DNA of 64,000 nt from Maribellus luteus (lineage in GTDB: Bacteria; Bacteroidota; Bacteroidia; Bacteroidales; Prolixibacteraceae), in assembly GCF_003576475.1 (NCBI RefSeq), contig NZ_QWGR01000014.1, positions 80,868-144,867 on the forward strand. The letters are read 5' to 3'. Below are positions 8,740-18,177 of this stretch, one piece after another. The stretch's first letter is position 1, and the number at the start of each line of letters is the position of its first letter. The translations under genes and the position numbers were made by a program. Below the pieces are notes generated by a model. The model did no database searches and was not told where the DNA came from. It worked only from the letters and a program-made list of their open reading frames with translations.

Positions 8740-11700
8740 TTACTTTATCTTACTAGGCGGAAAGCCGAACTGTTTTTTAAAACAGCGACTGAAATATAAG
8801 GGATCATTAAATCCAACCATACTAGAAACTTCAGCCACATTATATTGTTTAAGCTGCAACAATTGTGTGGCTTTTTTCAAGCGATTTACACGAATAAAAT
8901 CATTTGGAGAAAGATCTGTCAATGCCTTCAACTTTCTATATAACTTAGACGAACTTACATTTAATTTATTACAAAGAAAGTTAACATTTAAATCAGGCTC
9001 AGTCATATACTCCTCAATTACTTGCATACACTTCTTGATAAAAATCTCGTCTACAGGCGAAAAAGTTGATATTTCCATTTCCCCTTGAGCATTAAGCATA
9101 TACTTCTTTCTGAGATTAGCTCGACTAACTATTAAGTTCTCTATTCGAGCTTTCAATAGTGATGGATCAAAAGGTTTTACTAGGTAGTCATCAGCTCCTG
9201 TTTTATATCCCTCCATCTTCTTTTCATGTTCAGCTAATGCTGTTAATAAAATCACAGGAATATGACTAATCTCGTCATCATTTTTTAGTTTTGAACAGAA
9301 GGTAAATCCATCCATAACCGGCATCATTACATCAGCAACAACGAGCACTGGTTTAATTTCTTTACATAATTCCAACCCCACTTCCCCATTCTCAGCAACG
9401 TAAACTTTATAAAATTTTGAAAAATAATCAAAGATAAAATCTCTTAACTCAAGATTATCCTCAACAATTAGAAGTTTTTCTTTTAACTTTCCATCAAAAA
9501 GTACGCCTTTAGCCTCTATGTTATCTTCATCATGATTCTTCTTCACTATATAACTGTCCAGATCAAAGACTTCATTTTCATTATATGCTGAATTCTTAAT
9601 AGGGATTTCAAAACCAAAGAGACTTCCTTTCTCAGGTTCACTTTCTACCCATATTTTACCATGATGAAGATGAATTAACTTTTTTACAAAAGAAAGACCG
9701 ATTCCTGTTCCTGCATTCTGTTCACTTTCATGCTGCACTTGAAAAAAACGTGAAAATATCTTTCCATGAAACCTTTTATCTATTCCAATTCCATTATCCT
9801 CAACTTCAGCCACCAACAAAGTATCATCTTTGGGATTTATATGTAATTTGATAATAACCTGACCTCCTCTATATGAATATTTAAAAGCATTTGAAAGTAG
9901 GTTATATAAGATTTTATCAAACTTATCCCAATCAATCCAACCATTTAGTACGTCATGAGGACACCTAAATATGAAGTTTATCTCCTTATCTCTGGCCATT
10001 GATGTAAAAGAATCATAAATCAATTTTACGTGTTCTTTAATATCTCCATGAGTAACCTTCAATTTTAAGTCACCAGAAGATGCTTTTCTAAAATCAAGCA
10101 TTTGTACCATCAACTGCAAAAGCCTATTTGCATTTCGTTGTATTAGTAAATGTTGTTTTTTTAATTCTTCTTCAGAGGAGTACCCCCGTTCTAATATATA
10201 TTTAATTGGACCAATTATTAAACTTAATGGAGTTTTAAGTTCATGTGAGATATTGGTAAAAAAGCGAAGCTTTTCTTGATTTAACATCTCATGCTGTTCT
10301 CGTTTGACTCTTTCTAGTATCAACTCTTGCTTGAGCATTAGTCGAGCAAGTATTATTTTTCGCGTCAAATATATAGCAAAAGCCAAGATTACCATGTAAA
10401 GCATTATTGCCTTATAAGAAAGCCAAAACGGTGGAGAAATTTTTATATTATATGATACAGCCTCGCTCCAATATCCATGACTATTACTTGCTCTAAGCTT
10501 AAAGTCATAATCACCATAAAAAAGATTAGTATATTGGACATTCCGGTGATCACAATCTACAATATTCCATTCTTTATCAACCCCTTCTAACTTATACATG
10601 AATTTATTTAATCGCTCATCAACGTAAGAAGGACTAGAAAATGTGATTGAAAAATTACGATTATCAAAATTTAAATCAACTTTTTTTGATTTATTAATGT
10701 CTTCTTTGAATATTATTTGCCCATTGACTTCTTTTCCTACAACCACCTCCTCATTTTGAATGCGAAAGCTAGAAATAAACGGCATTAATGAAACGGTATC
10801 GTCTTTAAGTTCTTGTGGTGAGAAATATATTATACCTCTTTGACCGCCCATATAAATAAGTGAATCATCTAAACAGTGGAATCCACCTAAGTTAAATATA
10901 TCCAAACGGTTACCATTTTCCAGATAATACTCTTGTACAGTTTTTGATGAGGTAGTAAATTGAGCGATTTTATTGTTCATGTTTAGCCAAACATGATCAC
11001 TAGCATCAACAACCATGTCTGTAATCCAACTTTTTCTAAGTACATCAGGGGCTAAAACAGGTTTAAAATCGTTTAATAGGGGATCATAATAATTTAGCCC
11101 TCCCCTTGTTGCAGCCCACAATGTACCTTTTTTATCAATCAACAGATCATATACATTTCTATTTGACACCCCAATAGAATCATTGCCTGTATTTTCAAAT
11201 TTCAATATTGAATTTTGAAAATGATCATAACGCAAAATACCATTTTGAGTTGCAAACCACACAAACCCCTGATTATCTACTAAAATATTGTTTATTTCAT
11301 AATCAGGTATCAGTTGATTTAAAGATTTATCAATAGAATTATCCCTTAGATTTAATATCACAGCTCCTTGTCCAAATGAACCAACAATTATCTTTTCAGT
11401 GGACAATAAGCCGAAAGAAAAAATAGGAATCCCATCAAATCCAACATTGATTAGCTCAGCTGTATTGTAATCATAATTTATTACAAGTACTTTTCCATTC
11501 CATAAACCACAATAAAACGTATTACCATCAAATGTTTGAATGGAAGCGATTTCTTTATGTTGATTATATAGTAAATCAATTTTTCCATTCCGCTGTATGA
11601 ATAAACCATCACCATGTGTACTTATAATAATACTATTGTCATAAGTCATTGAAAAACCACTTACACGAGGCACCTTATCTCCAATAATAAAAGAAATATC

Positions 11701-12771
11701 ATTTAATGTTTTAAATTGATTGTTAAATGGATCATACTTATCTAGTCCATTTTGAGTCCCAATCCATAACACTCCTGACTTATCAAAATAAAGAGCAGAT
11801 ACTAAATTATCAATCAATGATGTATTATCAGATAAGGTTGATGAGTTCAATATATATTTACCCTTTGCAATGTCTTCTAGACTGTCACAGATTAGGAGAC
11901 CTGCAAGGGTTCCAACCCAATACTTTCCATCTGGAGCCCTTGCCACACAATTAAAATGATTACCTATATTAGAATCTGTTTTACTTTTGTCTATGTTTAT
12001 TGTATTAAACTGCTCTTCTAGCTCATTATATATATATAGACCTTCACGCGTTCCTATAAAAATATCCTCCTTAATATCTTCATATATAAAATTAACATAT
12101 GGATTGAAGCTATTACTACCAAATATCTGCAAAGAGTATTGTTTTTTTTCTATTATCCTCCCAAAATTATCCAAAGTTATTCGCGCAACACCACCTGTAT
12201 CATAACTTCCAACCCATATACGACCTTTATTATCCTCATAAATTACTTTTATATAATTAAAACCTTCAATTCCAACTTTGGTAAAAATATTCAAGTCAAC
12301 GTTAAAAATATACAGCCCTTTTGTTTTTGTACCAATCCAAACTCTTTTATACTTATCCACATATATCGCTCGAATTTCAGCTTCAGGAATACTATGTACA
12401 TCATTTTTTTGAGGCAACCACGTTTTGAACAACCCAATATTCATTTGATACAAAGTCAATCCATTTCTGGTTCCAATCCACATATCCTCGTTATCAGCAT
12501 CAATTACTAATGCAGTAATATCATCATTATTAATAGTATTTGTTTTTGAATCTGAACTTAGATATGGCTTAAACTGATAACCATCAAATCTATTTAAACC
12601 ATCGAAAGTACCCAACCATAAGAATCCATTTTTATCCTGCACTATATGTCTAATAGAATTATGGGATAATTCTCTTGTATTATCATAATGCTTAAAGCGC
12701 ATATTTTGCGCGTAAACAAAATTCATTTGAATAATTACAGAAAATATTACAATCCTAGTAAAGCGCCACAT
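8740..12771 (-). CDS. Hybrid two-component system (HTCS) sensor-regulator
   Basis: The 1343-residue protein has the full HTCS layout: signal peptide (1-21), a periplasmic double beta-propeller built of repeated two-component propeller units (GFLWLGTFDGLNRFD type, about 45-690), a Y_Y_Y domain (about 720-780), one membrane helix (about 783-806), a HisKA dimerisation domain with phospho-acceptor His843 in SHELKTP, a HATPase with DNGIGI and GTGIGL, a receiver domain with phospho-acceptor Asp1147 in ADVMMPVMDG, and a C-terminal AraC-type HTH (about 1235-1343). HTCS proteins bind an oligosaccharide breakdown product in the periplasm and activate their own SusCD locus. Its position directly upstream of susC makes that operon the target. 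All key catalytic motifs are present. Confidence 0.96.
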   Translation of the reverse strand: MWRFTRIVIFSVIIQMNFVYAQNMRFKHYDNTRELSHNSIRHIVQDKNGFLWLGTFDGLNRFDGYQFKPYLSSDSKTNTINNDDITALVIDADNEDMWIGTRNGLTLYQMNIGLFKTWLPQKNDVHSIPEAEIRAIYVDKYKRVWIGTKTKGLYIFNVDLNIFTKVGIEGFNYIKVIYEDNKGRIWVGSYDTGGVARITLDNFGRIIEKKQYSLQIFGSNSFNPYVNFIYEDIKEDIFIGTREGLYIYNELEEQFNTINIDKSKTDSNIGNHFNCVARAPDGKYWVGTLAGLLICDSLEDIAKGKYILNSSTLSDNTSLIDNLVSALYFDKSGVLWIGTQNGLDKYDPFNNQFKTLNDISFIIGDKVPRVSGFSMTYDNSIIISTHGDGLFIQRNGKIDLLYNQHKEIASIQTFDGNTFYCGLWNGKVLVINYDYNTAELINVGFDGIPIFSFGLLSTEKIIVGSFGQGAVILNLRDNSIDKSLNQLIPDYEINNILVDNQGFVWFATQNGILRYDHFQNSILKFENTGNDSIGVSNRNVYDLLIDKKGTLWAATRGGLNYYDPLLNDFKPVLAPDVLRKSWITDMVVDASDHVWLNMNNKIAQFTTSSKTVQEYYLENGNRLDIFNLGGFHCLDDSLIYMGGQRGIIYFSPQELKDDTVSLMPFISSFRIQNEEVVVGKEVNGQIIFKEDINKSKKVDLNFDNRNFSITFSSPSYVDERLNKFMYKLEGVDKEWNIVDCDHRNVQYTNLFYGDYDFKLRASNSHGYWSEAVSYNIKISPPFWLSYKAIMLYMVILAFAIYLTRKIILARLMLKQELILERVKREQHEMLNQEKLRFFTNISHELKTPLSLIIGPIKYILERGYSSEEELKKQHLLIQRNANRLLQLMVQMLDFRKASSGDLKLKVTHGDIKEHVKLIYDSFTSMARDKEINFIFRCPHDVLNGWIDWDKFDKILYNLLSNAFKYSYRGGQVIIKLHINPKDDTLLVAEVEDNGIGIDKRFHGKIFSRFFQVQHESEQNAGTGIGLSFVKKLIHLHHGKIWVESEPEKGSLFGFEIPIKNSAYNENEVFDLDSYIVKKNHDEDNIEAKGVLFDGKLKEKLLIVEDNLELRDFIFDYFSKFYKVYVAENGEVGLELCKEIKPVLVVADVMMPVMDGFTFCSKLKNDDEISHIPVILLTALAEHEKKMEGYKTGADDYLVKPFDPSLLKARIENLIVSRANLRKKYMLNAQGEMEISTFSPVDEIFIKKCMQVIEEYMTEPDLNVNFLCNKLNVSSSKLYRKLKALTDLSPNDFIRVNRLKKATQLLQLKQYNVAEVSSMVGFNDPLYFSRCFKKQFGFPPSKIK

Positions 12772-12893
12772 AACTACCTAATAAATTCAATTTTATCACA
12801 AAACTATCAATAAATCATCTCGAAACCCTTTCTCTTATATAGTTTTTTTTAACTTTTACAATGAAGTTGTTTAAAGTTACACGGCAATCGCAT

Positions 12894-13665
12894 TTAAAGA
12901 TTAAGCACTTTCTCTCTATAATCAGAAGAAAGTGCTTCTTTGTATCTTTTTCCAGTCATACTCGTTTTCTTCTGGTTTACTGTATTCTTTAGAAATGACA
13001 TGGCTATTTTAGTAAGTACATTGAAGTTTTCAGCTGACTGACCAGCTCGTTTACGTTGTGCATCTTCGCTAAAATTGACGTCCAAAATCCAATGAAGATT
13101 ATTTTCGATTTTCCAATGCTGGCGTATGGCTGAGTTGAGTTGTTCTGCATTTGGATTACAACTTGTAATGTAATATCGAATATCAGCCTCAGTGTCTCCA
13201 CTTAATTTGTCATATCTGATGGATTCCAGTTTGAGTACTGATTTTAAGCCAGGCCAATACTCGTTTTCATCCAAATCTAAAAATGTAAGGTCGCTAATAA
13301 CAGTACATGCTCGTGTTTCTACCCTTCCATGATCACAATCTTCTATTTTAGCGTAATCAGTAGGCTTGGTAATCGTAAACAGCTTTTTAACTTGTTCGTA
13401 AAGTTCAGATTGATTTTTCTTAACTGCCAGTACGTAATCAGCTTCCTTATCCAAAATTGATTGTGCAATCTCTTTTTGACAACCCATTGCATCAATGGTT
13501 ACAATGCAGCCTTTGATTGCTAATGTTTTAAGCAGTTCAGGTATTGCAGTTATTTCATTACTTTTTTCTTCTGTTATAACCTGGCCTATGCAAACGTTAT
13601 TACTACAAGCAAATGCAGATACCATGTGAATCGCCTTTTTATCGTTTGCCTTATCGTATAAAAAA
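12894..13665 (-). pseudogene. 5'-truncated ISAs1-family transposase
   Basis: The open frame (up to 13697) encodes 267 residues, against about 370-400 for complete ISAs1-family DDE transposases. Homology begins at YDKANDKKAIHMVSA, just after the point where the DGKT motif with the first catalytic Asp should be. The second Asp (VTIDAMGCQKE) and the final HWILDVNF...ED block are present. The first dozen codons come from the gene the element cut into, read out of frame. With the N-terminal helical domain and first catalytic residue gone, it should be inactive. The junction with the host gene is at about 13657-13665. No terminal inverted repeat could be identified with confidence on the 12.9-kb side. 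Confidence 0.85.
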
Positions 13666-13806
13666 ATCATACAAATTTTCATAATTCTGTTCATCATCTA
13701 TAACCTTGTATAAATCACTAATTTTTCTATTCGAACTGTTTGAACTAATGAATTGTCCTTTGCTCAGGATTTCAAATATTTCTGCTGTTTGTATAGGAAC
13801 GTCCAT
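13660..13806 (-). pseudogene. Truncated small gene, possibly the MukE/JetB-like subunit of a condensin-type operon
   Basis: An ATG at 13806, only 8 bp after the stop of the 114-residue gene upstream, opens about 48 codons (MDVPIQTAEIFEILSKGQF to YENLYDFF) that end at the ISAs1 junction, with a stop soon after. The tight spacing shows it was the third gene of the operon starting at 15019. A winged-helix-like start followed by the YENLYDFF pattern recalls MukE/DUF4194 proteins, which link SMC ATPase heads to the kleisin. That resemblance is from memory and weak. The rest of the gene and any SMC gene beyond it are missing from the other side of the transposase. Confidence 0.4.
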
Positions 13807-13814
13807 TTTTAAAA

Positions 13815-14159
13815 CTATTTAGGGTAAACCATTACAAATTCTATCTCTTCTGTTGACTCAAACTGCTCGGTTATTTCGAAAATATTTTCATACTGGGAAA
13901 TCAATTGACAGAATATGGTAACTCGTTCATCGAAAGACACTTTTTTAATAAAATTGTAATTCATTACAAAATCAAAAAGATTATGTCCTGATGCAACAAA
14001 ACCATTTTTTACTTCTTCAAGGCTTATTAGTATTTCCTCTTCAGTTTGAGTTTCTAAATATTCATCTGAAATTTTCTCGGCAACAGGTCTTTTATAGTAA
14101 ATACCTGAATTTACCCGCCTCGCAATTTTAACAATGCTTTCAAAAGCATCTTCGTCCAT
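13815..14159 (-). CDS. Small acidic protein of unknown function (operon with 14183-15019)
   Basis: This 114-residue acidic protein (MDEDAFESIVKIARR...) has no signal peptide or membrane segment and is predicted to be helical. It starts 23 bp after the stop of the coiled-coil-rich gene upstream and ends 8 bp before the truncated third gene, so the three are one operon. I do not recognise the family. Its size and position would suit a C-terminal kleisin piece or accessory subunit of a condensin-like complex, but nothing in the sequence proves this. Since the operon's later genes are lost, it is probably a non-functional leftover even though its own frame is open. Confidence 0.55.
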   Translation of the reverse strand: MDEDAFESIVKIARRVNSGIYYKRPVAEKISDEYLETQTEEEILISLEEVKNGFVASGHNLFDFVMNYNFIKKVSFDERVTIFCQLISQYENIFEITEQFESTEEIEFVMVYPK

Positions 14160-14182
14160 TTGCAGATACTCGATGGAGAGTT

Positions 14183-15019
14183 TTAATGGATAAACTGGTT
14201 TGGCTCAAAGATCACCGAATTATTTTCAGAAAGAACAGATTTTAAATCAGTGGATGTTTCCAGGACAAACTGGTCCTTTAGATATTTAATCTGGCGCAGT
14301 TTTTCAATGACGTTACCCTGAAACTTAATCTGGTTTAGAAAATCAATAATTTGTTTTTCAATCTCAATCAGGTTATGTGTACACTTTCCCAATTGGATTT
14401 TGAGTTCAATTATTATCCTGCTTAATTCTTCATCTGTCGCAGTATTGAAGAACGTCAATTCATCTTCAGTGATAATTCCTTCAGTTTGGTCAATTAATCT
14501 TGAAATGTCAATTCTCTTTTTATCGAGATGTTCAAGTTTTGATCTTTTTATTTTGTAATTAGGTTCGTTTTTGAAAGTGGTTTCAGTATTGCGTTTCAGA
14601 TCGACAACGTTTCTTAATGTAATTGTGCCAAGTTTTCTTAAAGTGCTTTTTACAATTCTTAAATAATCATACTTCCGTTGTTCGTTTGGGTCATCAAGAT
14701 AATAGTTGATATTTTGTCTAACCTTCTCAATATTTTCATTGATGTAAGAAGAATTTATTTCCTCATTGATTTCTAATACCTGTTCAAAAAATTGAAGGAA
14801 CTGATCGTCGATCTCCAGATTATATCCATTTTGTCTAATAACTGAACGGTCTAACAAATACTGAATTCTGTTATCGTTATTTTCAACCAATTCAAGAGCA
14901 TATTCATATTTGTAAGAAGCAGCTTTTCGCTTCTTAAACATTTCAGTAAGCAGTTTTTGTTCCCTGTAAAGAGCTGTAAAGAGTTCTTTTATGTTTGAAA
15001 AAGTATTCACTAGAGCCAA
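14183..15019 (-). CDS. Helical protein, possible kleisin (MukF/JetA-like) of a broken condensin-type operon
   Basis: The 278-residue cytoplasmic protein is almost all helix. It starts with a winged-helix-like segment (SNIKELFTALYREQKLLTEM, then YLLDRSVIRQNG near residue 55), continues through a helical region, and has coiled-coil stretches near 190-255 (IIIELKIQLGKCTHNLIEIEKQIIDFL). An N-terminal winged helix plus long helices is the layout of MukF/JetA-type kleisins, and a second, small MukE-like gene would be expected downstream, as seen. Wadjet and MksBEF systems of this kind close and cleave plasmids. No ATPase or JetD nuclease is present in the window, so this is at best a remnant. An unrelated phage or plasmid protein is a fair alternative. 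Confidence 0.45.
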   Translation of the reverse strand: MALVNTFSNIKELFTALYREQKLLTEMFKKRKAASYKYEYALELVENNDNRIQYLLDRSVIRQNGYNLEIDDQFLQFFEQVLEINEEINSSYINENIEKVRQNINYYLDDPNEQRKYDYLRIVKSTLRKLGTITLRNVVDLKRNTETTFKNEPNYKIKRSKLEHLDKKRIDISRLIDQTEGIITEDELTFFNTATDEELSRIIIELKIQLGKCTHNLIEIEKQIIDFLNQIKFQGNVIEKLRQIKYLKDQFVLETSTDLKSVLSENNSVIFEPNQFIH

Positions 15020-15974
15020 TTTTTATTGTCAAAAGGTTTAGCCCTCTAATTTATTATTTATTTGAAAAAGAAGTAGTATATGCATTACATTCATCCAAAT
15101 AAAAAGCAGTATTTCCCAGATCCGCAGCATAGCTTGTTGTCTCAAACTCTATATTAAGACTCATATAGAAAGTGCATTACCTCCCTTACTCCTTTAAATA
15201 CTATAATACCCCAACAACGTAGAGTAAAAAGATATCAAATTAAAAGCCTTCAATATCTTCATGTTTATTGAAGCTGTAAAAGCTGTAAATAAATGTATTA
15301 TCGTTTGCTTTCGGCCTATTCATTCCACTTATTTATCCGCTCCTCGTACCTCGTCACTTTTGCATTCGTTGCATTCACAAGCCTCAACGCCCCACGCAAG
15401 AGTAACTCCTTCATTTCGCTAGACCACCCTTAGCCGGGTTGCACCGCTCATTCCGTTGTTACACTTGCCTTTGCCCGCACCATTAAAATTCTCGAATAAA
15501 GTTCCAGTGCCTCCGGTAACTTCATTTCAGGCATTTCTCCGAACCTGTTCGGAACATTTCTTACATTCAGTAACCTTTGGCACCGCACTCAAGAGTAGAT
15601 GCTTCATTTCACTTTGCTCGCCCTGCCTTCGGACAGACCTCGCTACTTTTCATTCAGCCTCTACACTTGTTTTTGCCAACCCATAAGGTTATTGTGAATG
15701 TTTAATGGCCTTCGAAAAAGGCGATACTAATTTTTCAAATTACATTTTTACAGATTCTTCTTTTCCCAGTTATACGTTTTGAAAATCATGCCTTTCCGTT
15801 CGGCCATTGTTATTCCGGTGGCAAAGGTAAATCCGTGTTTTCAGGGTGTGCAAGTTCAAACCTCCGGTTTTGCAGAAAATCTCCAACCTCCTTCGTCAGA
15901 TAGTACTTTATGCAAAAAACCTGCACACCCAAACACTACCTTTTTAAGCCACCAAAACAAAAACGACCGATCCG
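15020..15974. repeat. 955-bp gene-free stretch with a diverged direct repeat and an inverted repeat
   Basis: No convincing gene lies here. Two copies of a related segment occur, about 15345-15480 and 15540-15690: compare AAGAGTAACTCCTTCATTTC at 15399-15418 with AAGAGTAGATGCTTCATTTC at 15591-15610, and the matching TCATTC...ACACTTG blocks after each. Further on, GGGTGTGCAAGTT (15844-15856) and AACCTGCACACCC (15918-15930) form a 12/13 inverted repeat with a 61-nt interval. Such repeat-rich DNA is common at the edges of Bacteroidota mobile elements. The short open frames in it have compositions typical of non-coding DNA. Confidence 0.5.
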
Positions 15975-16007
15975 ATGGAAAGACGCATAACATTAAATGA
16001 TAATACT

Positions 16008-16352
16008 ATGAAAAAGAAAAATAGAAATAACAATTTTGAAAATGGGATTAACGAAAAACAAAACTCACTCTCCTCCGGAATCCGCATAAGTTTTGGTGTG
16101 AATTTTCCAATTATTAAACAAAAATTTGTCAAAATCAAAGAAGTTGAATATTCAACGGATTTTGATTTTTTTATCCAGAATCAGGTACATGTGATTGTAA
16201 GTAGCAATAAATGTTGCTCGATTTGCAGTTCAGTCGAAAAACGGGTATTCTGGCACGGTGCTGCACTTTCCGATGATACGGTATATACCATGATTGAGGC
16301 TATCCATAAGGATATTATCTCCTTCAGGTATGGCGGTAAATTAGTTTACTAA
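16008..16352 (+). CDS. Hypothetical 114-residue protein with a C-C-x-x-C motif
   Basis: The frame encodes a basic N-terminus (MKKKNRNNNFENG) and a folded-looking core with NKCCSICSSVEKRVFWHG near residues 70-87 and a C-terminal SFRYGGKLVY. There is no signal peptide. The cysteine pair could bind a metal or be redox active, but I do not recognise the family. An upstream in-frame ATG at 15975 adds 11 residues; I prefer 16008 because it begins with the usual MKKK start. It lies among mobile-element remnants and is probably an accessory gene of one. Codon use looks normal, so it may be real, but support is limited. Confidence 0.45.
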   Translation: MKKKNRNNNFENGINEKQNSLSSGIRISFGVNFPIIKQKFVKIKEVEYSTDFDFFIQNQVHVIVSSNKCCSICSSVEKRVFWHGAALSDDTVYTMIEAIHKDIISFRYGGKLVY

Positions 16353-16508
16353 ATTCTTTGGCGTGGTTTTTGGATTATTTATACAGATTACTCTTCGGAG
16401 AAAATGGTTCTGTTCGTTATGGAGGAGACTGGTTTTATTGAAGAGATTGCAAAGCTTGCAGGGAAGTGAAGACGGAACACAATTTATCAAATTTTAACCT
16501 ATCCCATT

Positions 16509-16733
16509 ATGAAAAGAATATTCAATAGTTTACCAGTTCGATGGATTCTCAGGCTTGCCATCATTGCCCTTGCTTCGTACATCACCGGATTAAGCTTTTG
16601 GTGGTGCTTGTTGGCTTATATCGGTATCATGTTTCTTGTTGAATTTGCAAAGAATATGATTATTGTAATTCTTGGAATTATCTTCGTTATTGGCATATCT
16701 CTGGCAATGTTCTTTGGATTATTGACCCTATAA
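16509..16733 (+). CDS. Small two- to three-helix membrane protein, function unknown
   Basis: The 74-residue product is nearly all hydrophobic: about residues 10-40 (WILRLAIIALASYITGLSFW and on) and 45-74 (MIIVILGIIFVIGISLAMFF) form membrane helices, with a positively charged MKRIF start placing the N-terminus inside. It ends 45 bp before a clear rho-independent terminator, which supports a real transcript. No family is recognised. Small proteins of this type are common among mobile-element cargo and toxin-like peptides, but nothing specific points to either. Confidence 0.5.
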   Translation: MKRIFNSLPVRWILRLAIIALASYITGLSFWWCLLAYIGIMFLVEFAKNMIIVILGIIFVIGISLAMFFGLLTL

Positions 16734-16780
16734 GATTTCATGAAGAAACTATCAAATTAAAAATATCGAGATTACTTATT

Positions 16781-16809
16781 GCAGGGCTTTTTGCCCTGCT
16801 TCTTTTTCT
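16781..16809 (+). terminator. Rho-independent terminator after the small membrane-protein gene
   Basis: GCAGGGC, a five-T loop and GCCCTGC form a perfect 7-bp stem at 16781-16799, followed by TTCTTTTTCT. This is a textbook intrinsic terminator reading on the plus strand and closes the short transcript that carries the 16008 and 16509 genes. Confidence 0.85.
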
Positions 16810-16912
16810 ATGAGCCTGAGCGAAGAAAAAGAAGCAAAAAACCACAGGTAAATAATTCTTGATATTGTTGAATTTAAGTTACTTTAGTATAAAGTTACTA
16901 ACTACTGTTATT

Positions 16913-17288
16913 ATGAATGATGAATCACTAAACGAGTCAACACTTGAAAGGAGAGTTGGAACAGTTTTAAAGAATACATTTCCTGCATTTCAAGAATTAA
17001 AAGTAAAACAACAAGGAAGTTTTTCGGTGAATTTTGGAACGCATAAAGTTACGGTTGATTTTAAAGAACCATCTCAACATAGTACCAGGGCAATATACGA
17101 TATTTTACTGACTACTGAGGATGAGGAAGTTAATCTAATTCTATTGGAATTAAAAAAGGAAGGTCATAAAATCTCGAAAGACAATATAGAACAAGGAATT
17201 TCTTATGCCAGACTTGTTCACCCGATGCCGCCAATAACGCTAATATCTAATGGAAGTGATAATCTATTTTTTAATACTTACACAAAAG
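16913..17288 (+). pseudogene. PD-(D/E)xK nuclease-like gene (HsdR-N-type), 3' end lost to IS21
   Basis: From the ATG at 16913 the frame shows a PD-(D/E)xK core: Asp63 in IYDILLTTED, Glu79-x-Lys81 in LILLELKKEG, then QGISYARLVHP and a beta-strand ending ITLISNGSDNLFFNTYT. This order matches the N-terminal nuclease domain of type I restriction HsdR subunits and related solitary proteins. The frame reads into the IS21 left end at 17289 and stops at 17356 inside it, adding foreign residues. No continuation is found on the far side of the element, so the remainder was deleted. The fragment may be a dead restriction gene; a small stand-alone nuclease-like protein is also possible. Confidence 0.6.
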
Positions 17289-17424
17289 TGGAAACGCCAG
17301 TCAAATTGACCACCCCACGCCAATTTAAATTGACCATCGACGCCGGAGCAAATTGACCACCGACCATTTTCAACAAAAAAGAGAACGTTTTTCTTCTGTC
17401 AGATTACAACAAATTTACTGTTTT

Positions 17425-18162
17425 TTATTCACTATAAATGTTTCGTTTTTTTCTCATCGATTCACCCATCAGCTCAATCCTGTGCGATTGATGTATTAAA
17501 CGGTCGAGTATGGCATCGGCAATCGTTTTCTCCCCGATTATTTCATACCACTTACTAACGGGCAGCTGTGATGTTACAAGCATTGAGCCTTTATTGTGCC
17601 TGTCTTCAATTAACTCTAACAGTGCTATCCGGTTTTGGCTATCTAAGGGTTGCAGGCCAAAGTCGTCAAGTATTACCAACTGGTGCCTGGCCATTTTTGC
17701 AAGTTCCTTGAGATAAGATCCATCGGCTTTTGCCATTTTTAGTTTAGAAAACAGCTTGGTTGTATTAAAGTACAAAACCCTGTATCCCTCGATACAGGCC
17801 TGATACCCTAAGGCTGTTGCAATATAGCTTTTGCCGGCACCGGTGCTGCCCGATATTAATACATTCTCGTTCTTATTAATAAAATCGCATTCAGCCAGTC
17901 TTAACAGTTTTGTCCGATCGATATTTCTTGTATGTTCGTACACCACGTTTTCAATGGTTGCCTTATAATGGAACCTCGCATTTTTTATCAATCGCTCTAT
18001 CTTTCGGTTGTTGCGATCGTCCCACTCGGCATCTGTTATCATCGATACAAACTGGTCGATGGTGTAATCATCGGTTTTACCTGTTTCGACAGCTGTTTTA
18101 AAAGCCCCATGCATACCATGGAGCTTCATCTGTTTCATTCGTGTTAATGTTACTTCGTTCAT
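17425..18162 (-). CDS. istB: IS21 helper ATPase IstB
   Basis: The 245-residue protein is the full-length AAA+ helper of IS21 transposition. It has the N-terminal IstB helical domain (LTRMKQMKLHGMHGAF), a Walker A motif GSTGAGKSYIA near residue 108, Walker B LVILDDFGL near 169, and the closing arginine-rich SMRKKRNIYSE. It binds DNA and ATP and activates IstA at the target. The gene starts 15 bp after the IstA stop, the normal istA-istB arrangement, and is intact. Confidence 0.97.
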   Translation of the reverse strand: MNEVTLTRMKQMKLHGMHGAFKTAVETGKTDDYTIDQFVSMITDAEWDDRNNRKIERLIKNARFHYKATIENVVYEHTRNIDRTKLLRLAECDFINKNENVLISGSTGAGKSYIATALGYQACIEGYRVLYFNTTKLFSKLKMAKADGSYLKELAKMARHQLVILDDFGLQPLDSQNRIALLELIEDRHNKGSMLVTSQLPVSKWYEIIGEKTIADAILDRLIHQSHRIELMGESMRKKRNIYSE

Positions 18163-18177
18163 TGTTCTTTTACTTTA

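Noticed and set aside
15456..16000. Short plus-strand frames at 15456-15686 and 15779-16000
   Set aside because: They cover the repeat blocks, lack protein-like patterns, and overlap the inverted repeat.
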